The position numbers and the translations under genes were made by a program. The notes under the pieces are model-generated. The model saw nothing but the letters and a program-made list of their open reading frames with translations. It did not search any database and was not told where the DNA came from. Positions 1 through 10,473 of a DNA stretch of 64,000 bases are shown piece after piece. Positions within the stretch are counted from its first letter, which is position 1; the number at the start of each line of letters is the position of its first letter. The stretch is from Heliocidaris erythrogramma. Taxonomy: Eukaryota > Echinodermata > Echinoidea > Camarodonta > Echinometridae. The stretch spans positions 42,399,049-42,463,048 of the forward strand of contig CM046856.1 of the NCBI GenBank assembly GCA_025617745.1, in the 5' to 3' direction.

Positions 1-204
1 CCGTTTGACCTTGGGGCAAAATATTTTGGAGTTTTCCGTCAGACACTTGGGGGAACATTTGGTGCGAGTTTAAAGAAAATCAAAGGGGGTCAGGTGACAA
101 CTTGTCTGAAAATCCGTTGGTTTGATGTGGATTGACACTTTTATTTCACATCTGACTGACAAATTGGTTTTAATTCTCGCTACCCCAAATACGCAATTTC
201 GCCA

Positions 205-472
205 ACAGATGGCGTTTGTCACACAAACCACGCATGCGCATTGCTGACAATATCCCGATTGGGTCGACAAGTGTTTGTCTTTTTGCATTGAAAATGTACA
301 CAGGTATTACAAAAATCCTCGATTTTGAGTGTAACCGACATATTTGAAAAGATACCATCATGATTTATTGAGAAAATTGGTTGCATTTTCAAAATTTGAG
401 TGGTTTATGTCATGCGATCCACTCATTTTATTCATATTAAGCCGTAGTATTTCAATACGGACCGGAAGTGAA
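205..472. promoter_or_regulatory. possible TATA-less promoter (NRF-1-like and ETS sites)
   Basis: A NRF-1-like palindrome CGCATGCGCA lies at 231-240 and a consensus ETS/GABP site ACCGGAAGTG at 461-470, with a YY1-like core (AGATGGCG) near 207. Such clusters mark TATA-less metazoan promoters. No first exon can be tied to it; it could serve an upstream gene or a noncoding 5' exon of the adaptor gene. The rest of 1-813 shows nothing convincing. This is inference from short motifs. Confidence 0.22.
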
Positions 473-821
473 GTTAACAAAGATGCGGACCATTTCCATG
501 CATAATATATATTGCTCTCTACGTCGAAAATTGCATATTTGAGGTCGCGAGACTTCAAGAAGTCTGACAGGGAGTATTAAACCTGGTTTGAAAAGAAAGA
601 CAAACACAAATTATTGGTTGGGAGGAGTGCCAAGTTATTATTCTCATTAGTATCAATTATACTGACCAGTAAGAAGTGTTCGTAAACTTAATCAATTCTA
701 ATTTACTTCTGTAATAATTTGTAGTTGACAGAGCTAAGTTGAATTATATTCATTGATAACTACATGATAGCTACATGTACATTACTATGATAAGGATCTC
801 ATCTGACTCTGTAGGAAATAA

Positions 822-1383
822 CCCGGGGGGGGGGGGGGGGCACTCAAGCTGTTTTTGGATGTGGGTGTGCCACTGCCAATCTCAAAACAGGGGGCTAAGG
901 AGCTAAATGGTTAATTGAGGAAGCTCATTTTTGAGGGTCTAAGGAGCAAAAGGGCTCATGGGCAGAGCTAATTTTAGCTGCTCGCGATCTCACTACTCTG
1001 GTACACATACGGTGCATGAGCCGAGTCAGCGGTCGCAGCGCTGTTTTTAATGCTGTACATGCCGCGCCAATGCACTGACTCGACGTCGCATGCAGATTGA
1101 TCTCGCTGAGCCGCCGCTAGCACTAGTAATACCCCGTTCAGTTAGGGGGCACTAGGCCGCCCAGCTCCCCCGCTGCGCTGGCCTGGGAGGCTAGGGAGTG
1201 ACCGTTCCCGGACAATGGGCTGTGCGCATTGTTTTCTCATATTCTAGGGAGCGAGTCGGAAGCCAATCGAGGTGCGGTTAGTGAAAATCTGAAAATCGCA
1301 TATCATGGGAGCGACCGGAGAAGGTGACGTCACAGCGGCACATACATGTGTGACATATATATGTGAGTGCCCCCCCCCCCGGG
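822..1383. mobile_element. 562-bp nonautonomous DNA transposon with G-run TIRs
   Basis: The element begins CCCGGGGG...CACTCA and ends with the reverse complement TGAGTGCCCC...GGG, giving terminal inverted repeats of about 21-26 bp that differ only in the length of the G run. The same 8-bp GGAAATAA flanks it at 814-821 and 1384-1391, a clean target-site duplication. The interior is GC-richer than its surroundings and has no transposase ORF. An 8-bp duplication suits hAT or P superfamily elements, but the termini match no family I can name with confidence. Confidence 0.72.
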
Positions 1384-1391
1384 GGAAATAA

Positions 1392-1837
1392 TCAGCTCTG
1401 CCGATCGAGAACCAACAGTTACATGTATACTCATGAAGGTATTATGAATAAATTGGTAGATCTTTACCTTCATAGATTAGAATTCACACATCTCTGACCA
1501 TATCCAAATACTGTGGCTAATTATCTCATTAAAGATTTAAATCAATTTAATCAGGTCGTATATAGTTAGATTTTCATAGAGTGGAAATTGAATCACTTCT
1601 TGGCAGTTTGCATCTTTGACTACAGTATACATTCTTGTCTATTAGACTTTCAAAAATTGATTATTTGTTTATGGCATTCATATTTCCACTCAGACACACT
1701 TAAGAGCATCTGATTGATTATTTCCCTACTAAATGGTTTGATTAGTAGGTGATTTTCTAATACATACAAGGTCTAGTTACATGTAGGTACAGAGTTTTAG
1801 GGATGGACAAAGTGTTCATTAATTTCTGCTATCATGG
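1392..1837. other. AT-rich intergenic DNA
   Basis: No ORF with protein-like composition, RNA or repeat structure is seen here. Confidence 0.5.
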
Positions 1838-2662
1838 GGATTTGATGCAAATACCGGGTGGGAAGATATTGGACTTAAGACAAGCAGCGGGGACATCACT
1901 CCAGATGCCCTGGCCACACTTCCAATTATATTAGAAATATGAAGAAGCTTAGGGAGAGCTTAGACAAGCTAGGGCTCCAACTTCTTCAAATTAAGGCCGC
2001 TTCTTCTGGCATGAATGAAACGGGTCTGTTTGACTGATGTATAGCTCCTGCACCAGGTTACCAAGCCCCTTTCCAGCAGCCTTGTGGTTATGAGTTTGTG
2101 CCGAGCCTCAAAACAATAATATTTCCTCCACCGGAGCAAGGGCCTGTGGTACCGTCTGTGCAGCCTACATGTACTTCATCTGGAGGCATGGAACATATAT
2201 GCAAAGTCAAGGGCTGCATGGTTGCACCTGTACCTCCTACACAACCTACCTTGGTTTCCAGTGCACCTCCTCCTCCTAAGCCCTTGACATCTGCATCTCT
2301 TCCTACACAGCCTACTTCGGTTGGTGGTCCACCTCCTTCAAAGCACACGACTCCTGTGTCTCTTACTGCAAGGCCAACATTGGTTAGCGGTCCCAAGTAC
2401 ACTCAAGCACATGAACAGGTCATGCATCCTCCCACAAATTTCAGGGCTTCAGGGCCTAGTGTACAGTGTTTCAGTGTATCATCACAAGGTGCAGTGCTCC
2501 TATGTACATATGCAGGGTTCCGACGCCCATTTATGCATGCACCCTCATCCTTATAACCTGATACCTCCAAGACAGGAGTATACACCTAGGCAAGAGCAGC
2601 TACCTCCATGTGCTGGTAACTATTTTCAAGGACACTCAAAATACACCCTTTTGCCAAATTAA
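1838..2662 (+). pseudogene. decayed coding sequence, Pro/Gln-rich, family unknown
   Basis: Protein-like sequence can be read but is broken. Frame 2 from 1838 gives a segment ending PDALATLPIILEI. Frame 1 continues at 1939 with KKLRESLDKLGLQLLQIK, a short helix, then has a single TGA at 2035-2037. The same frame stays open to 2556 with a Pro/Gln/Thr-rich stretch (GYQAPFQQP, FPPPEQGP, SAPPPPKP). A late shift to another frame gives RQEYTPRQEQLPP before a stop at 2660-2662. Helix plus Pro-rich tail resembles a retroelement gag or ORF1, but no catalytic motif or zinc knuckle is present. It might instead be a broken host exon. Function is not assigned. Confidence 0.42.
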
Positions 2663-2862
2663 TCAATACATGGGTAGAGTGCTTGAAAACTGGGCAGCAG
2701 GGCATATCTCAAGATACACCCTTTTGCCAAATTAATCAGTAGAAAGTTTGAAAATTTGGCAGAAGGATGTATCTCTAGATACACCCTTTGCCAAATTATC
2801 CTCCTGCGCTAAGTGTTCGGGGGTAAAGAGGTGTATCTCTAGATACACCCTTTTGCCAAAAT
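2637..2862. repeat. cluster of short hairpin repeats
   Basis: The motif AGATACACCCTTTTGCCAA occurs about four times, and twice its reverse complement precedes it directly, so roughly 19-bp arms fold around CT or CTCT. A related half-site is at 3118-3145. The cluster begins where the decayed coding sequence ends and may be its 3' terminus. Confidence 0.55.
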
Positions 2863-2879
2863 ATTCGCCATATAGTTAG

Positions 2880-4019
2880 TTGTTTCCATTTTAAGTATAG
2901 AAGTCAATCCGCAGCGTGTTATAATTCACCTCCTTTTCGTATTCATTAACATTTTGAGCGTACATACATTACGTAATGAGCAGCTAGGCAAGGGAATATT
3001 CTGAACGTTGATTTTTATACTTAATTAGTATCGCCCATTTTAAATGATTTTGGTCTCATTTTTTTAAAGATACACCTTTCAGCCCAAATAATCACAAGAA
3101 CAATGGAATTGATTAATTTGCCAGAAGGGTGTATCTGAAGATAAGCCTTCATGCATTAACAATCACTCTTCACTTGAACATGGCTGGCCCCTTGATGAGA
3201 CAGCTCCAGGCCATTATAGATTTACAAGGTTATTTGAACATAAATTCCCTGAGGCTGTAGTGGATTGTGATGCATAATTAGATGCCATTATCTTAATTCT
3301 AAGTTAAGTAATATTGAATCAAATTGTTCACCTTTAATAATGGAATAATCTTAGATATTTGTTGTTATGATGAAAGGATATAAGTTATTGTAGAATCAAG
3401 TGAAACTTATAATATGACAAATAGGCAGACAGGCTGAAATATTAAGTGCTAGAACAATTTTGGTAGAAAATGTATTTTTGCAGAGTAATTTTGAGCAAAT
3501 ATGAAGAAACAGATTTCATAGTTCCGACCCGTGCTTTCAACACATTGTGCTATATCAACTTTGGCCACAGTCGACCTTTGATAGTTGAACTGAAAACTGG
3601 CCTTTTCCAATTTATGATAATTAAGTAGTTTTAATATAATTCCTTTCATTAAATCTCTATCACTGTAATCAATATTCAATAGTCAGACATGTCAGACCCC
3701 GATACTGTTTGGCTAAGCACAGGGTCTGACATTGCTACACATGCAAATGTCATAAAATATGAACTAGAGACATCTGGGGGAAAAACGGGGCAAATTTGTC
3801 ATACTCGTTTCTTTTTCAACACTGCTAACTGACTGTTGGAATCTACCTTAGATGATCACAAACTTTTCTATGTAAATAATATTTCCTATGATGAAAAAAA
3901 ATGAAAAAGATTTGTCCATTCTTGTTATATGCTGGAACTAGGCAGTAGATGACCGACAATCCAACTGGAAAGTGCAGTAGTAGGAGTGGTTACATGTCAT
4001 TTTTCTGAAGGTTTATGAT
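2880..4019. other. intergenic DNA without recognisable genes
   Basis: AT-rich sequence apart from the hairpin half-site near 3118. A 76-codon minus-strand ORF at 3449-3679 has no recognisable motif and is not called. Confidence 0.45.
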
Positions 4020-4215
4020 TTTATAACAAAGATTCATAATTCCAAAAATGAAATAGGGTTCATAATTCCTAAAATGAAGAAGGGTTCATCGTTCCAAAGG
4101 TTTGTAGTTCTGAAAAAGTTGAGAAGGGCTCTGTTGCTTTTTCCAAATTACGAACCTTTGGAGTAATGCATCAAATTTTTGAAATTATGAACCCTATTTC
4201 ACTTTCCGAATTATT
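4020..4215. repeat. degenerate GGTTCATAATTCC repeat split by the DIRS element
   Basis: Variants of GGTTCATAATTCC and its complement recur every 25-40 bp. Similar sequence resumes at 10222-10300 beyond the right end of the DIRS element, so the retrotransposon appears to have inserted into this short-period repeat. Confidence 0.5.
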
Positions 4216-4258
4216 AAAACCCCTGCTATGGGAAACTTGTATTTACTGCAATAAATCA

Positions 4259-4418
4259 TATATACCTACCTATTATGCCTGTAGTCTTGACTACGGGACC
4301 CCTTCGAGAATTTAACACACATGAGTCACAATATTGTGCGCACCCCCCGTAATCCTATTGTCCCCTTCGCCACTCACGCGTGTCAACACGCTACGGCCAT
4401 CTTCCTCTTTCTTGCTCG
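4259..4418 (+). repeat. DIRS left inverted terminal repeat
   Basis: Starts TATACCTACCTATTATGCC and runs to CATCTTCCTCTTT; it is the reverse complement of 10026-10182 with only a few mismatches. The outer extension from 4241 (ATTTACTGCAATAAATC) differs from that of the right end, as in DIRS elements. Confidence 0.9.
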
Positions 4419-4843
4419 CCCCCGACGAGATAGGACGTATAGTCACAGCGCTCCTGAAATCAGGTCGTATAGTATCTTTTAGGTGCGCTTTTTAGCACAT
4501 TTAAAGCACTTTTAGGTACCTATATTCGCTTAGATTATAGTACTGTGTGTTTTAGTAGTCACTTTTGCCGATTGCAAGGGATTTTTGATTTCCTTTTCTT
4601 GGCATTTATTTTTCCCTTTCACGGTCAGCCCCACGTAGATATTTCTGTGTGTTTGCGGGTGTTTCCGTTTGTCACCGAGCCTTTGGGTTCGGTGTTTGTT
4701 CTTTGTTTTGTTCTTTGTTTTTTGGCTGTGAAAATTCTTTTGTGCGTATCTCCCAAATAAAATTTACCCTTATTTTACTGCATTCAGTTGAAGTATTTCT
4801 TATTTTGAAAAGTATACTTTATTGTCTGTTTTATTGCAGTGGT

Positions 4844-6905
4844 ATGGATTCGGAAGAAGAAGCAGCTAGGTCAAGGAGACCTGCTTCTTCAGAAGAGTCG
4901 TCTAGCAAGACGACTCGGCCTTCCAGAACTCTCCCGAGTACTTCGGTACATGGGGGAGGGAGGAGGGCTAAGGGTAAGTTGCCTAGTGGTGTTTCCTTGC
5001 AGAGTTTGCCAGTCTCGGAGCTTGCGGCTTCGGGACGGGTGGCGTTAACCGAAGCCCGTGGTTTCGGGGTGGGTGGCGTCAGATTCTAGTGGTTTGGATA
5101 TCTAACGAGTCCAATCCCCCGGTCGCTGAGACCAGAGGGGGGGGGGGGGCGGTTGTTTCCCGTACGGTAGCGTTCACTCGCTCTGATCCGTTAGGGGAGA
5201 CGCGCCCCACTACTGCAGGGCAACCCACGGGCTTAGTCCATGTTGGTCTGGGTTCTCAAACCCTAGCCCCCGGCAAACGCCATATGGGGGAACGAGTACT
5301 TCCTGGGCTGTCTACATTGCCAGCTAATGGGAATGCTCGAGCTAACAATTATGGACGCTCTTCGGAGCAACAGGTGTTTTCACCTGAGTGCGTGACTACT
5401 AGTGCTCCCCTATTGCTGCTTTCGAGCGGTCCAATAGCGGGTTCACACGCCTTTAGTAGTCATCGGGCACATACCGAGTCATCTCGGTCTGCCCACGCAC
5501 TGGGAGCTTTTAGCTCCCAACCCATGGCTACTGCATCTTCTTGCTTAGCCAATATGGGTGATTTGGGCGATTCTCTAGGCTTACGCCATGAGCGCTCCAA
5601 TCCCCTTTTGGGAAGTGAACGTCCCTCCGCGGAGGGATCGGTTCGTGTTTCCGAAGTGGCTTCGGAGATCCGAATGAATCCGATTAAGCGTTCTAACAAA
5701 AGGGTTTCGGCTACGACTCTTGTCGAGCCAGCCAAGAAAAAGGCCAAGGAGGGGGCAAAAAGTGGCAAGGCTTTGCCGGCCTCTTGCCCGTCTGGCCTGG
5801 CTAACCCAGCTAGCTCCTCTCAAGCTGACATGTTCAGCATGATGCGGGCTTTTGCTCAGAATCAGGGTTGGTCCTTGTACCGGCTACTTCAACCCTGACT
5901 TCTGTCCCTATTCAGGGGTCTGACTTTGAGACTAATCAGCCTTTTGTGTTGGATTCGTCTTTGAGTCGGTTTCGCATGTGCCTCCTATTCCCGCGGCCCT
6001 TGGGGCGCCGCTGGGCGAGGAGACTTTCGTTGAACCATGCGGGGCTCTGCCTGCTGAGGCCTTTGTTAGCGTTCCTTTGTCTCTTTCCACTCGGGTGGAA
6101 CCAGATTTGGAGGTGGTCTCTCAAGCTTCGTTTTTGAATCGCTTGGGCAGGCGGAGTCTCAATCGCTCGCCCTCTGTGGGGTGGAAGCGATTGCTTTGTT
6201 ATCCAGATCTCTCTCTGGGCGCCTTGGCGTCCGGCCCATGGCTGTTGCATCTCCTTGCTTGGCCGATATGGGTAATTGGTGCGCGTCTTTGGGTTCAATA
6301 CCCTCAGCGCACTTCTCCCATAAAGGGAGGTGAGCGTCCCTCAGCGGAGGGTTCGGTTCGTGTTCCCGAAGGGCTTCGGGGATCCGAACGAAACCGAATA
6401 AACGCTCTGAAAAGCGGGTTTCGACTTAGGCTCTTTTTTGGGCCAATCAGAAGCCTAGGAAAGGGGCTAAAAGAGGCAAGGCTTTGCCTGCCTCTTGCCC
6501 ATCGGGTTTAGCTAACCCTCCGGTCTCTCAAGCTGAGATGTTCAGTGTGAGATGGGCTTTGCCCAGACTCAGGGTTGGTCCCTTGTACCAGGATTCACAT
6601 CCCCTGCTCTTGTCCCTTTTTTGGGTCGGACATCGAGACTAATTAGCCTTTTATGGTTTATTCTTCTTTGTCTGTGATGGGATCACATGCGCCTCCTAGT
6701 CTCGCAGCCTCGGGGCTCCGTCGGGTGAGGAGGCTTATGGCGGTTCATGCGTGAATCCGACCGTTTCGGCCTTTGTTCGTGATTCTTTGTCACAATCAGT
6801 TTTGGAAGCAGCCTCTCAGGCTTCGGTTTCTGAATCGCTGGGGCAGGCAGAGCCTTAGTTGCTCTCCCTTTGTGGGGTAGAAGCGTTTGCTTTGTTCTAA
6901 ACTTT
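4844..6905 (+). pseudogene. DIRS ORF1 (gag-like) region, frameshifted and duplicated
   Basis: An ATG at 4844 opens a reading frame starting MDSEEEAARSRRPASSEESS, hydrophilic and Ser/Arg-rich as in DIRS gag proteins, and stops at 5087-5089. The frame one base over is then open from 5089 to 5898; a G-run at about 5137-5149 is a likely slippage site. Downstream the frame breaks again. About 5500-6214 and 6215-6905 are two diverged copies of one 0.7-kb unit, each holding CCCATGGCT..GCATCT, a CGTCCCTC.GCGGAGGG stretch and GGTTGGTCC.TTGTACC. No zinc knuckle is visible. Gag identity rests on position and composition, not on a recognised domain. Confidence 0.6.
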
Positions 6906-7048
6906 CCCTGACTTTTAGTCAACCCGCGCGCAGGGTTCGACTTTGCTTGGGTTCAGGCAGCGGGATTCCTCCGAGCGTTTTTCTCTTGCGGAGGATTTCT
7001 AGCTGGATTTTGGACGCATTGAAGCGGTGCTTCTTTTGAGCGTCATGT

Positions 7049-8832
7049 TTGGTTGGTGGCTGTCTTCGTTCCTTTCTCCCCGCTTGGGAGGCCATCTCCG
7101 GGGACGCTTTTGTTCTCTTTGACGGACGAGACGGATTCTTCATAGATCTGTCCGCCCCGCTCCCCGGAGGTGATATAGGAACTCGGTCACCTCACAGGCT
7201 GTCTTTTCCCTTTCTCCGACTTTTGTTATTCCCAAGCGCTTGGGAAAACTTCAGTACATTTTCGGATGGAGACTCTCGCCTCCATTGTCCCGTTGATCAA
7301 GAGGAAGAACTACGCGGTCTTGATAGTTTTCGAAGATGCGTATTTCCACTTTCCCGTTCATCGCGCTTTGCGCGATCTTCTGGGGTTTTTCTTCCTCTCA
7401 GAGACTTATCGTTTTCGCACTCTTCCCTTCGGGCTGTGCCCAGTCCCTCGGGTTCTTACTCAGGTTGTAGCCTCTCTGAGGTGATGCGGCCTTCGGCTAT
7501 TTTTGCTACCTGGACGATTGGCTTCTCCTAGCGGAGTTGCGCGATTGTTTGTTGGACGAGACTAGTTTGCTCGTCAATCTTACTCAAGACTTAGGTTTCC
7601 TAATAAATTGGGAAAAGTCAGAGTTAGTTCCCACTCGCAGCCCAGTTTTTCTGGGGGCGGTGTTAGACATAAGGAATCAGTTGGCTCGGCCCAGTCGAGA
7701 CAGGATTCTCACCATTGTCTCTGCAGCTCGCAAGCTCTTGCTGGCCAGAAGAGTCTCGGCCAGACAGTGGCTTCAGTTTCTAGGTTATCTAGCCAGTCTA
7801 GTCGATGTTTTAGAGGACTGCTGGCTCCTCATGAGACCCTTTCAGAGACATCTCCTCAGGTTCTTCAAGCCGGGAAAGGACTCTCTTTTGGTCTGGATTC
7901 CAGTACCAGTAAGGATCAAGTCTCTTCTCTCTTGTTGGACGAGCGAGGTGTTTCTCGCGCGAGGCAGGTCCTTCTCTGCCCCTCTTCCGTCGATATCGTT
8001 TTCGACGGACGCCTCTCGGTTGGGGTGGGGAGGACACTGCAACGGCAGCACGGTTGCGGGGGATTGGTCTCATCTTGGGACTCTTCCTCATATCAATGTC
8101 CTGGAGTTTATGGCAGTTCTGTTGACCTTGCTCCATTTCAGAAGTCGACTTCTCAGTCGTTCGGTTCTGATTCTCACGGACAATGTTACTGTGGCGGCAT
8201 ATATCAATCGGCAGGGAGGCACTCGTTCGGTTGCCCTGAATGCCCTAGCAGCTCAGCTGTGGAGGTGGTGTCGTCGCATGGCAATCACACCCGTGGCCTC
8301 TTTCATCCCTGGTCAGGAAAACCTCATTGCAGATTTTCTGTCTCGGGGCAGGTATCTTCCATCGGAATGGACGCTGCATCCGGAGGTATTTTGCCGCATT
8401 CGCAGTTGCCTAGGTCCACTGGAAGTGGATCTATTTGCGTCGGTGCTAAATCACCAGCTGCCGAAGTATTGCTCCCGTGTTCGCGATCAGGGAGCATGGG
8501 CTCTCGATGTTTTCTCCCTCAGCTGGGAGAACCTTCAGGGATTCGCCTTTCCTCCCTTCCAACTGATTCCGTGTGTCTTGCGGAAAATCAGGGAAGATCG
8601 GGCGCGGGTGCTCGTAATAGCTCCCTTTTGGCCCAGGAGGAATTGGTTTCCAGAACTTATGAGCCTCTTAAGGGCTCAACCGTTCGTTCTCCCGTTAAGA
8701 GCGGATCTGGTGTTACAGCCCCTATCGGGGATTCTGCACCACAGTCCGGAGTCTCTTCATTTGACTGCTTGGCCCCTGTCAGGGAATCTGCAAGACAGTC
8801 GGGTCTCTCTGATAGAGCCGCGGACTTTTTAA
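7049..8832 (+). pseudogene. DIRS reverse transcriptase / RNase H with methyltransferase-like tail
   Basis: RT signatures appear in three frames. Frame 2 (7049 on) has the N-terminal RT segment with FLPAWEAISGDAFVL. Frame 3 (about 7251-7484) has FRMETLASIVPLI, EDAYFHFPV and LPFGLCPVP. Frame 1 carries the catalytic YLDDWLL at 7507 and stays open to 8832. RNase H follows with FSTDAS, NVLEFMA, LTDN and IADFLSRG, all acidic positions present. A C-terminal block with EVDLFAS, FAFPPFQLI and APFWPRRNWF resembles the methyltransferase-like segment of DIRS polyproteins (inference). In motif A the first Asp of the usual IDLxDAY is Val (VFEDAY), so RT activity is probably lost in addition to the frameshifts. 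Confidence 0.88.
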
Positions 8833-9806
8833 TGTCCAGTCGTAGGGTTTCTACTAGGGAAATTTACAATTCCTGTCTCTCGGTCTTTTTCCTTTGATGC
8901 AAAGAGAGAAATCAAACCCCTTCTAAGGCTCCTATTGGTTCAATTGCGGATTTCTTAATCTCGTTATTTGACAAAGGGAGATCTATCTCTACTATCCGAG
9001 GCTACCGTTCGGCGATCGGGGCCATTCATTCGGGTTTCTCAGATGGTTCGGGGATTTCCAATTCCCCGCTTCTAAGTGGTTTGATTCGTTCGTTCTTTCT
9101 GAAACGACCTTCTTTTTCTAAGTTAGTGCCGTCTTGGAGTCTGCCTAAGGTCCTGGAGGCCTTGGCGAAACCTCCTTTCGAACCGTTAGGTGAAGCTTCG
9201 CTTCATCATCTTACGGTTAAGACGCTCTTTTTGGTAGCTATTGCCTCTGGGCAGAGGCGCAGTACTCTTCATGCTCTCTGTCTTACTCCTGGTCATGTTC
9301 GCTGGGAGAGAAAAGGCGTTAGATTGATTCCTAGGGCTTTTTTTGTTGCCAAGAATCAGACAGCTGCCTCTGGTCCTGTTGAGATTTTTCTTTGTCCGCT
9401 TTCTAACCTTTCTTCGGTGCGTGAGGACAAAGTTTGGTGTCCTGTCAGGGCTCTCAAATGGTATATTGATAAGACTAAGTCTTATCGTAAGGATGATCAG
9501 TTGTTCCTGATCACTAGAGAGCCTTTTTCTCCTGCCTCTCTTGATTCCATCTCTAGATGGATCGTTGAAGCTATTAGGGCCGCTGGCACAGAGGCTCTTT
9601 TATCCGACAGTAAGCCTCGTGCTCATGATACTCGTAGTGTCAGCACTTCTTGGGCACTGTTTCAAGGTGTGGCGCTTGTTGATATTTTGAAGGCTGCTTA
9701 TTGGCGTTCGCCCAATTCCTTCATTTCTTGCTACCTTAGGGATGTTCCCGCAGGTGAAGCTTTGTTTGCGTCAGCCACCTTGAAGGCTGCTGTGTCTTCT
9801 TTGTAG
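8770..9806 (+). pseudogene. DIRS tyrosine recombinase, one in-frame TGA
   Basis: The recombinase frame overlaps the end of the RT/RNase H frame, as usual in DIRS. The N-terminal core-binding part (DFLMSSRRVSTREIYNS) is interrupted by one TGA at 8895-8897 and then continues in the same frame through KAPIGSIADFLISLFDKG to the catalytic domain. That domain shows the R-H-R-Y tetrad: SGQRRSTLHAL, AHDTRS (H and R) and FISCYLRD (Tyr). The open part after the stop runs to 9806. The rest of the protein appears intact, so this is the best-preserved product of the element. The exact start codon is not determinable. Confidence 0.85.
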
Positions 9807-9879
9807 TCTTTGGTGTAATCCTATTCCCTTCTGCTCGAAACATGCCTCCCGGTCTTTGAGTTGGCGCTGGTCTGGCATA

Positions 9880-9968
9880 ATAGGTAGGTATGTATGATTT
9901 ATTGCAGTAAATTTGTAAAATCAGCACTGATTTTCTTATTTACTATATAAATCTATATACCTACCTAT
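9880..9968 (+). repeat. DIRS internal complementary region
   Basis: AATAGGTAGGTATGTATGAT...GCAGTAAAT complements the left terminus, and the adjoining GTAAAATCAGC...CTACCTAT complements the right terminus. In DIRS models this segment templates circle closure by bringing the two ends together. Confidence 0.88.
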
Positions 9969-10025
9969 GACCCTCCCTCCTTCCCCTCACCTTGCAAGCA
10001 ACATGTTTTTACTTGGGATTGCTCG

Positions 10026-10220
10026 CAAAAGAGGAAGATGGCCGTAGCGTGTTGACGCGCGTGAGTGGCGAAGGGGACAGTAGGATTACGGGGGGGTGCG
10101 CACAATATTGTGACTCATGTGTGTTAAATTCTCGAAGGGGTCCCGTAGTCAAGACTACAGGCATAATAGGTAGGTATATAGATTTATATAGTAAATAAGA
10201 AAATCAGTGCTGATTTTACA
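10026..10220 (+). repeat. DIRS right inverted terminal repeat
   Basis: Begins with AGAGGAAGATGGCCGTAGCG, the complement of the inner left repeat, and ends with an extra 40 bp (TATAGTAAATAAGAAAATC..) absent from the left end but present in the internal complementary region. Confidence 0.9.
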
Positions 10221-10473
10221 ATTCTGAATTACAAACCTTTGGAATTATGAACTTTCAGAAAAATGAACCATCGGAAAAACGAACCTTCTGAAAAACCAGT
10301 ACCTCCTGTATGAGCGTGCAAAAGAAGTGAGTGTGACAAATTAATTAAAAATGGTTAATATATGAATATAATTTTTCATAGGAATAGCAGTGTAGCGTTC
10401 AAGTTTGAATGTTTTGTTGACAATGAGACCATGTGTTTTTATATTCCCGGTAAAAGGCTCACAATAACTGAAG

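Larger units (their letters stand above)
4241..10220 (+). mobile_element. DIRS-type tyrosine-recombinase retrotransposon (6 kb)
   Basis: DIRS retrotransposons integrate through a circular intermediate with a tyrosine recombinase and lack an integrase. This copy shows the diagnostic architecture: inverted terminal repeats of about 155 bp (near 4259-4418 and 10026-10182), longer unequal outer ends, and an internal complementary region at 9880-9968 that is the reverse complement of the left end joined to the right end. Between them, in order, lie a gag-like region, RT/RNase H with a trailing methyltransferase-like segment, and a tyrosine recombinase. No target-site duplication is seen, as expected. 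Several frameshifts and a nonsense codon make it non-autonomous. It is GC-richer than host DNA and ends about 250 bp before the adaptor start codon. Confidence 0.92.

Noticed and set aside
2088..2402. Minus-strand Gly-rich ORF of 104 codons
   Set aside because: Mirror image of the Pro-rich plus-strand sequence; no independent support.
7608..8897. 429-codon plus-strand ORF as a separate protein
   Set aside because: Most of it is an out-of-frame Ser-rich shadow of RT/RNase H; only its last part (from about 8770) is the start of the recombinase.
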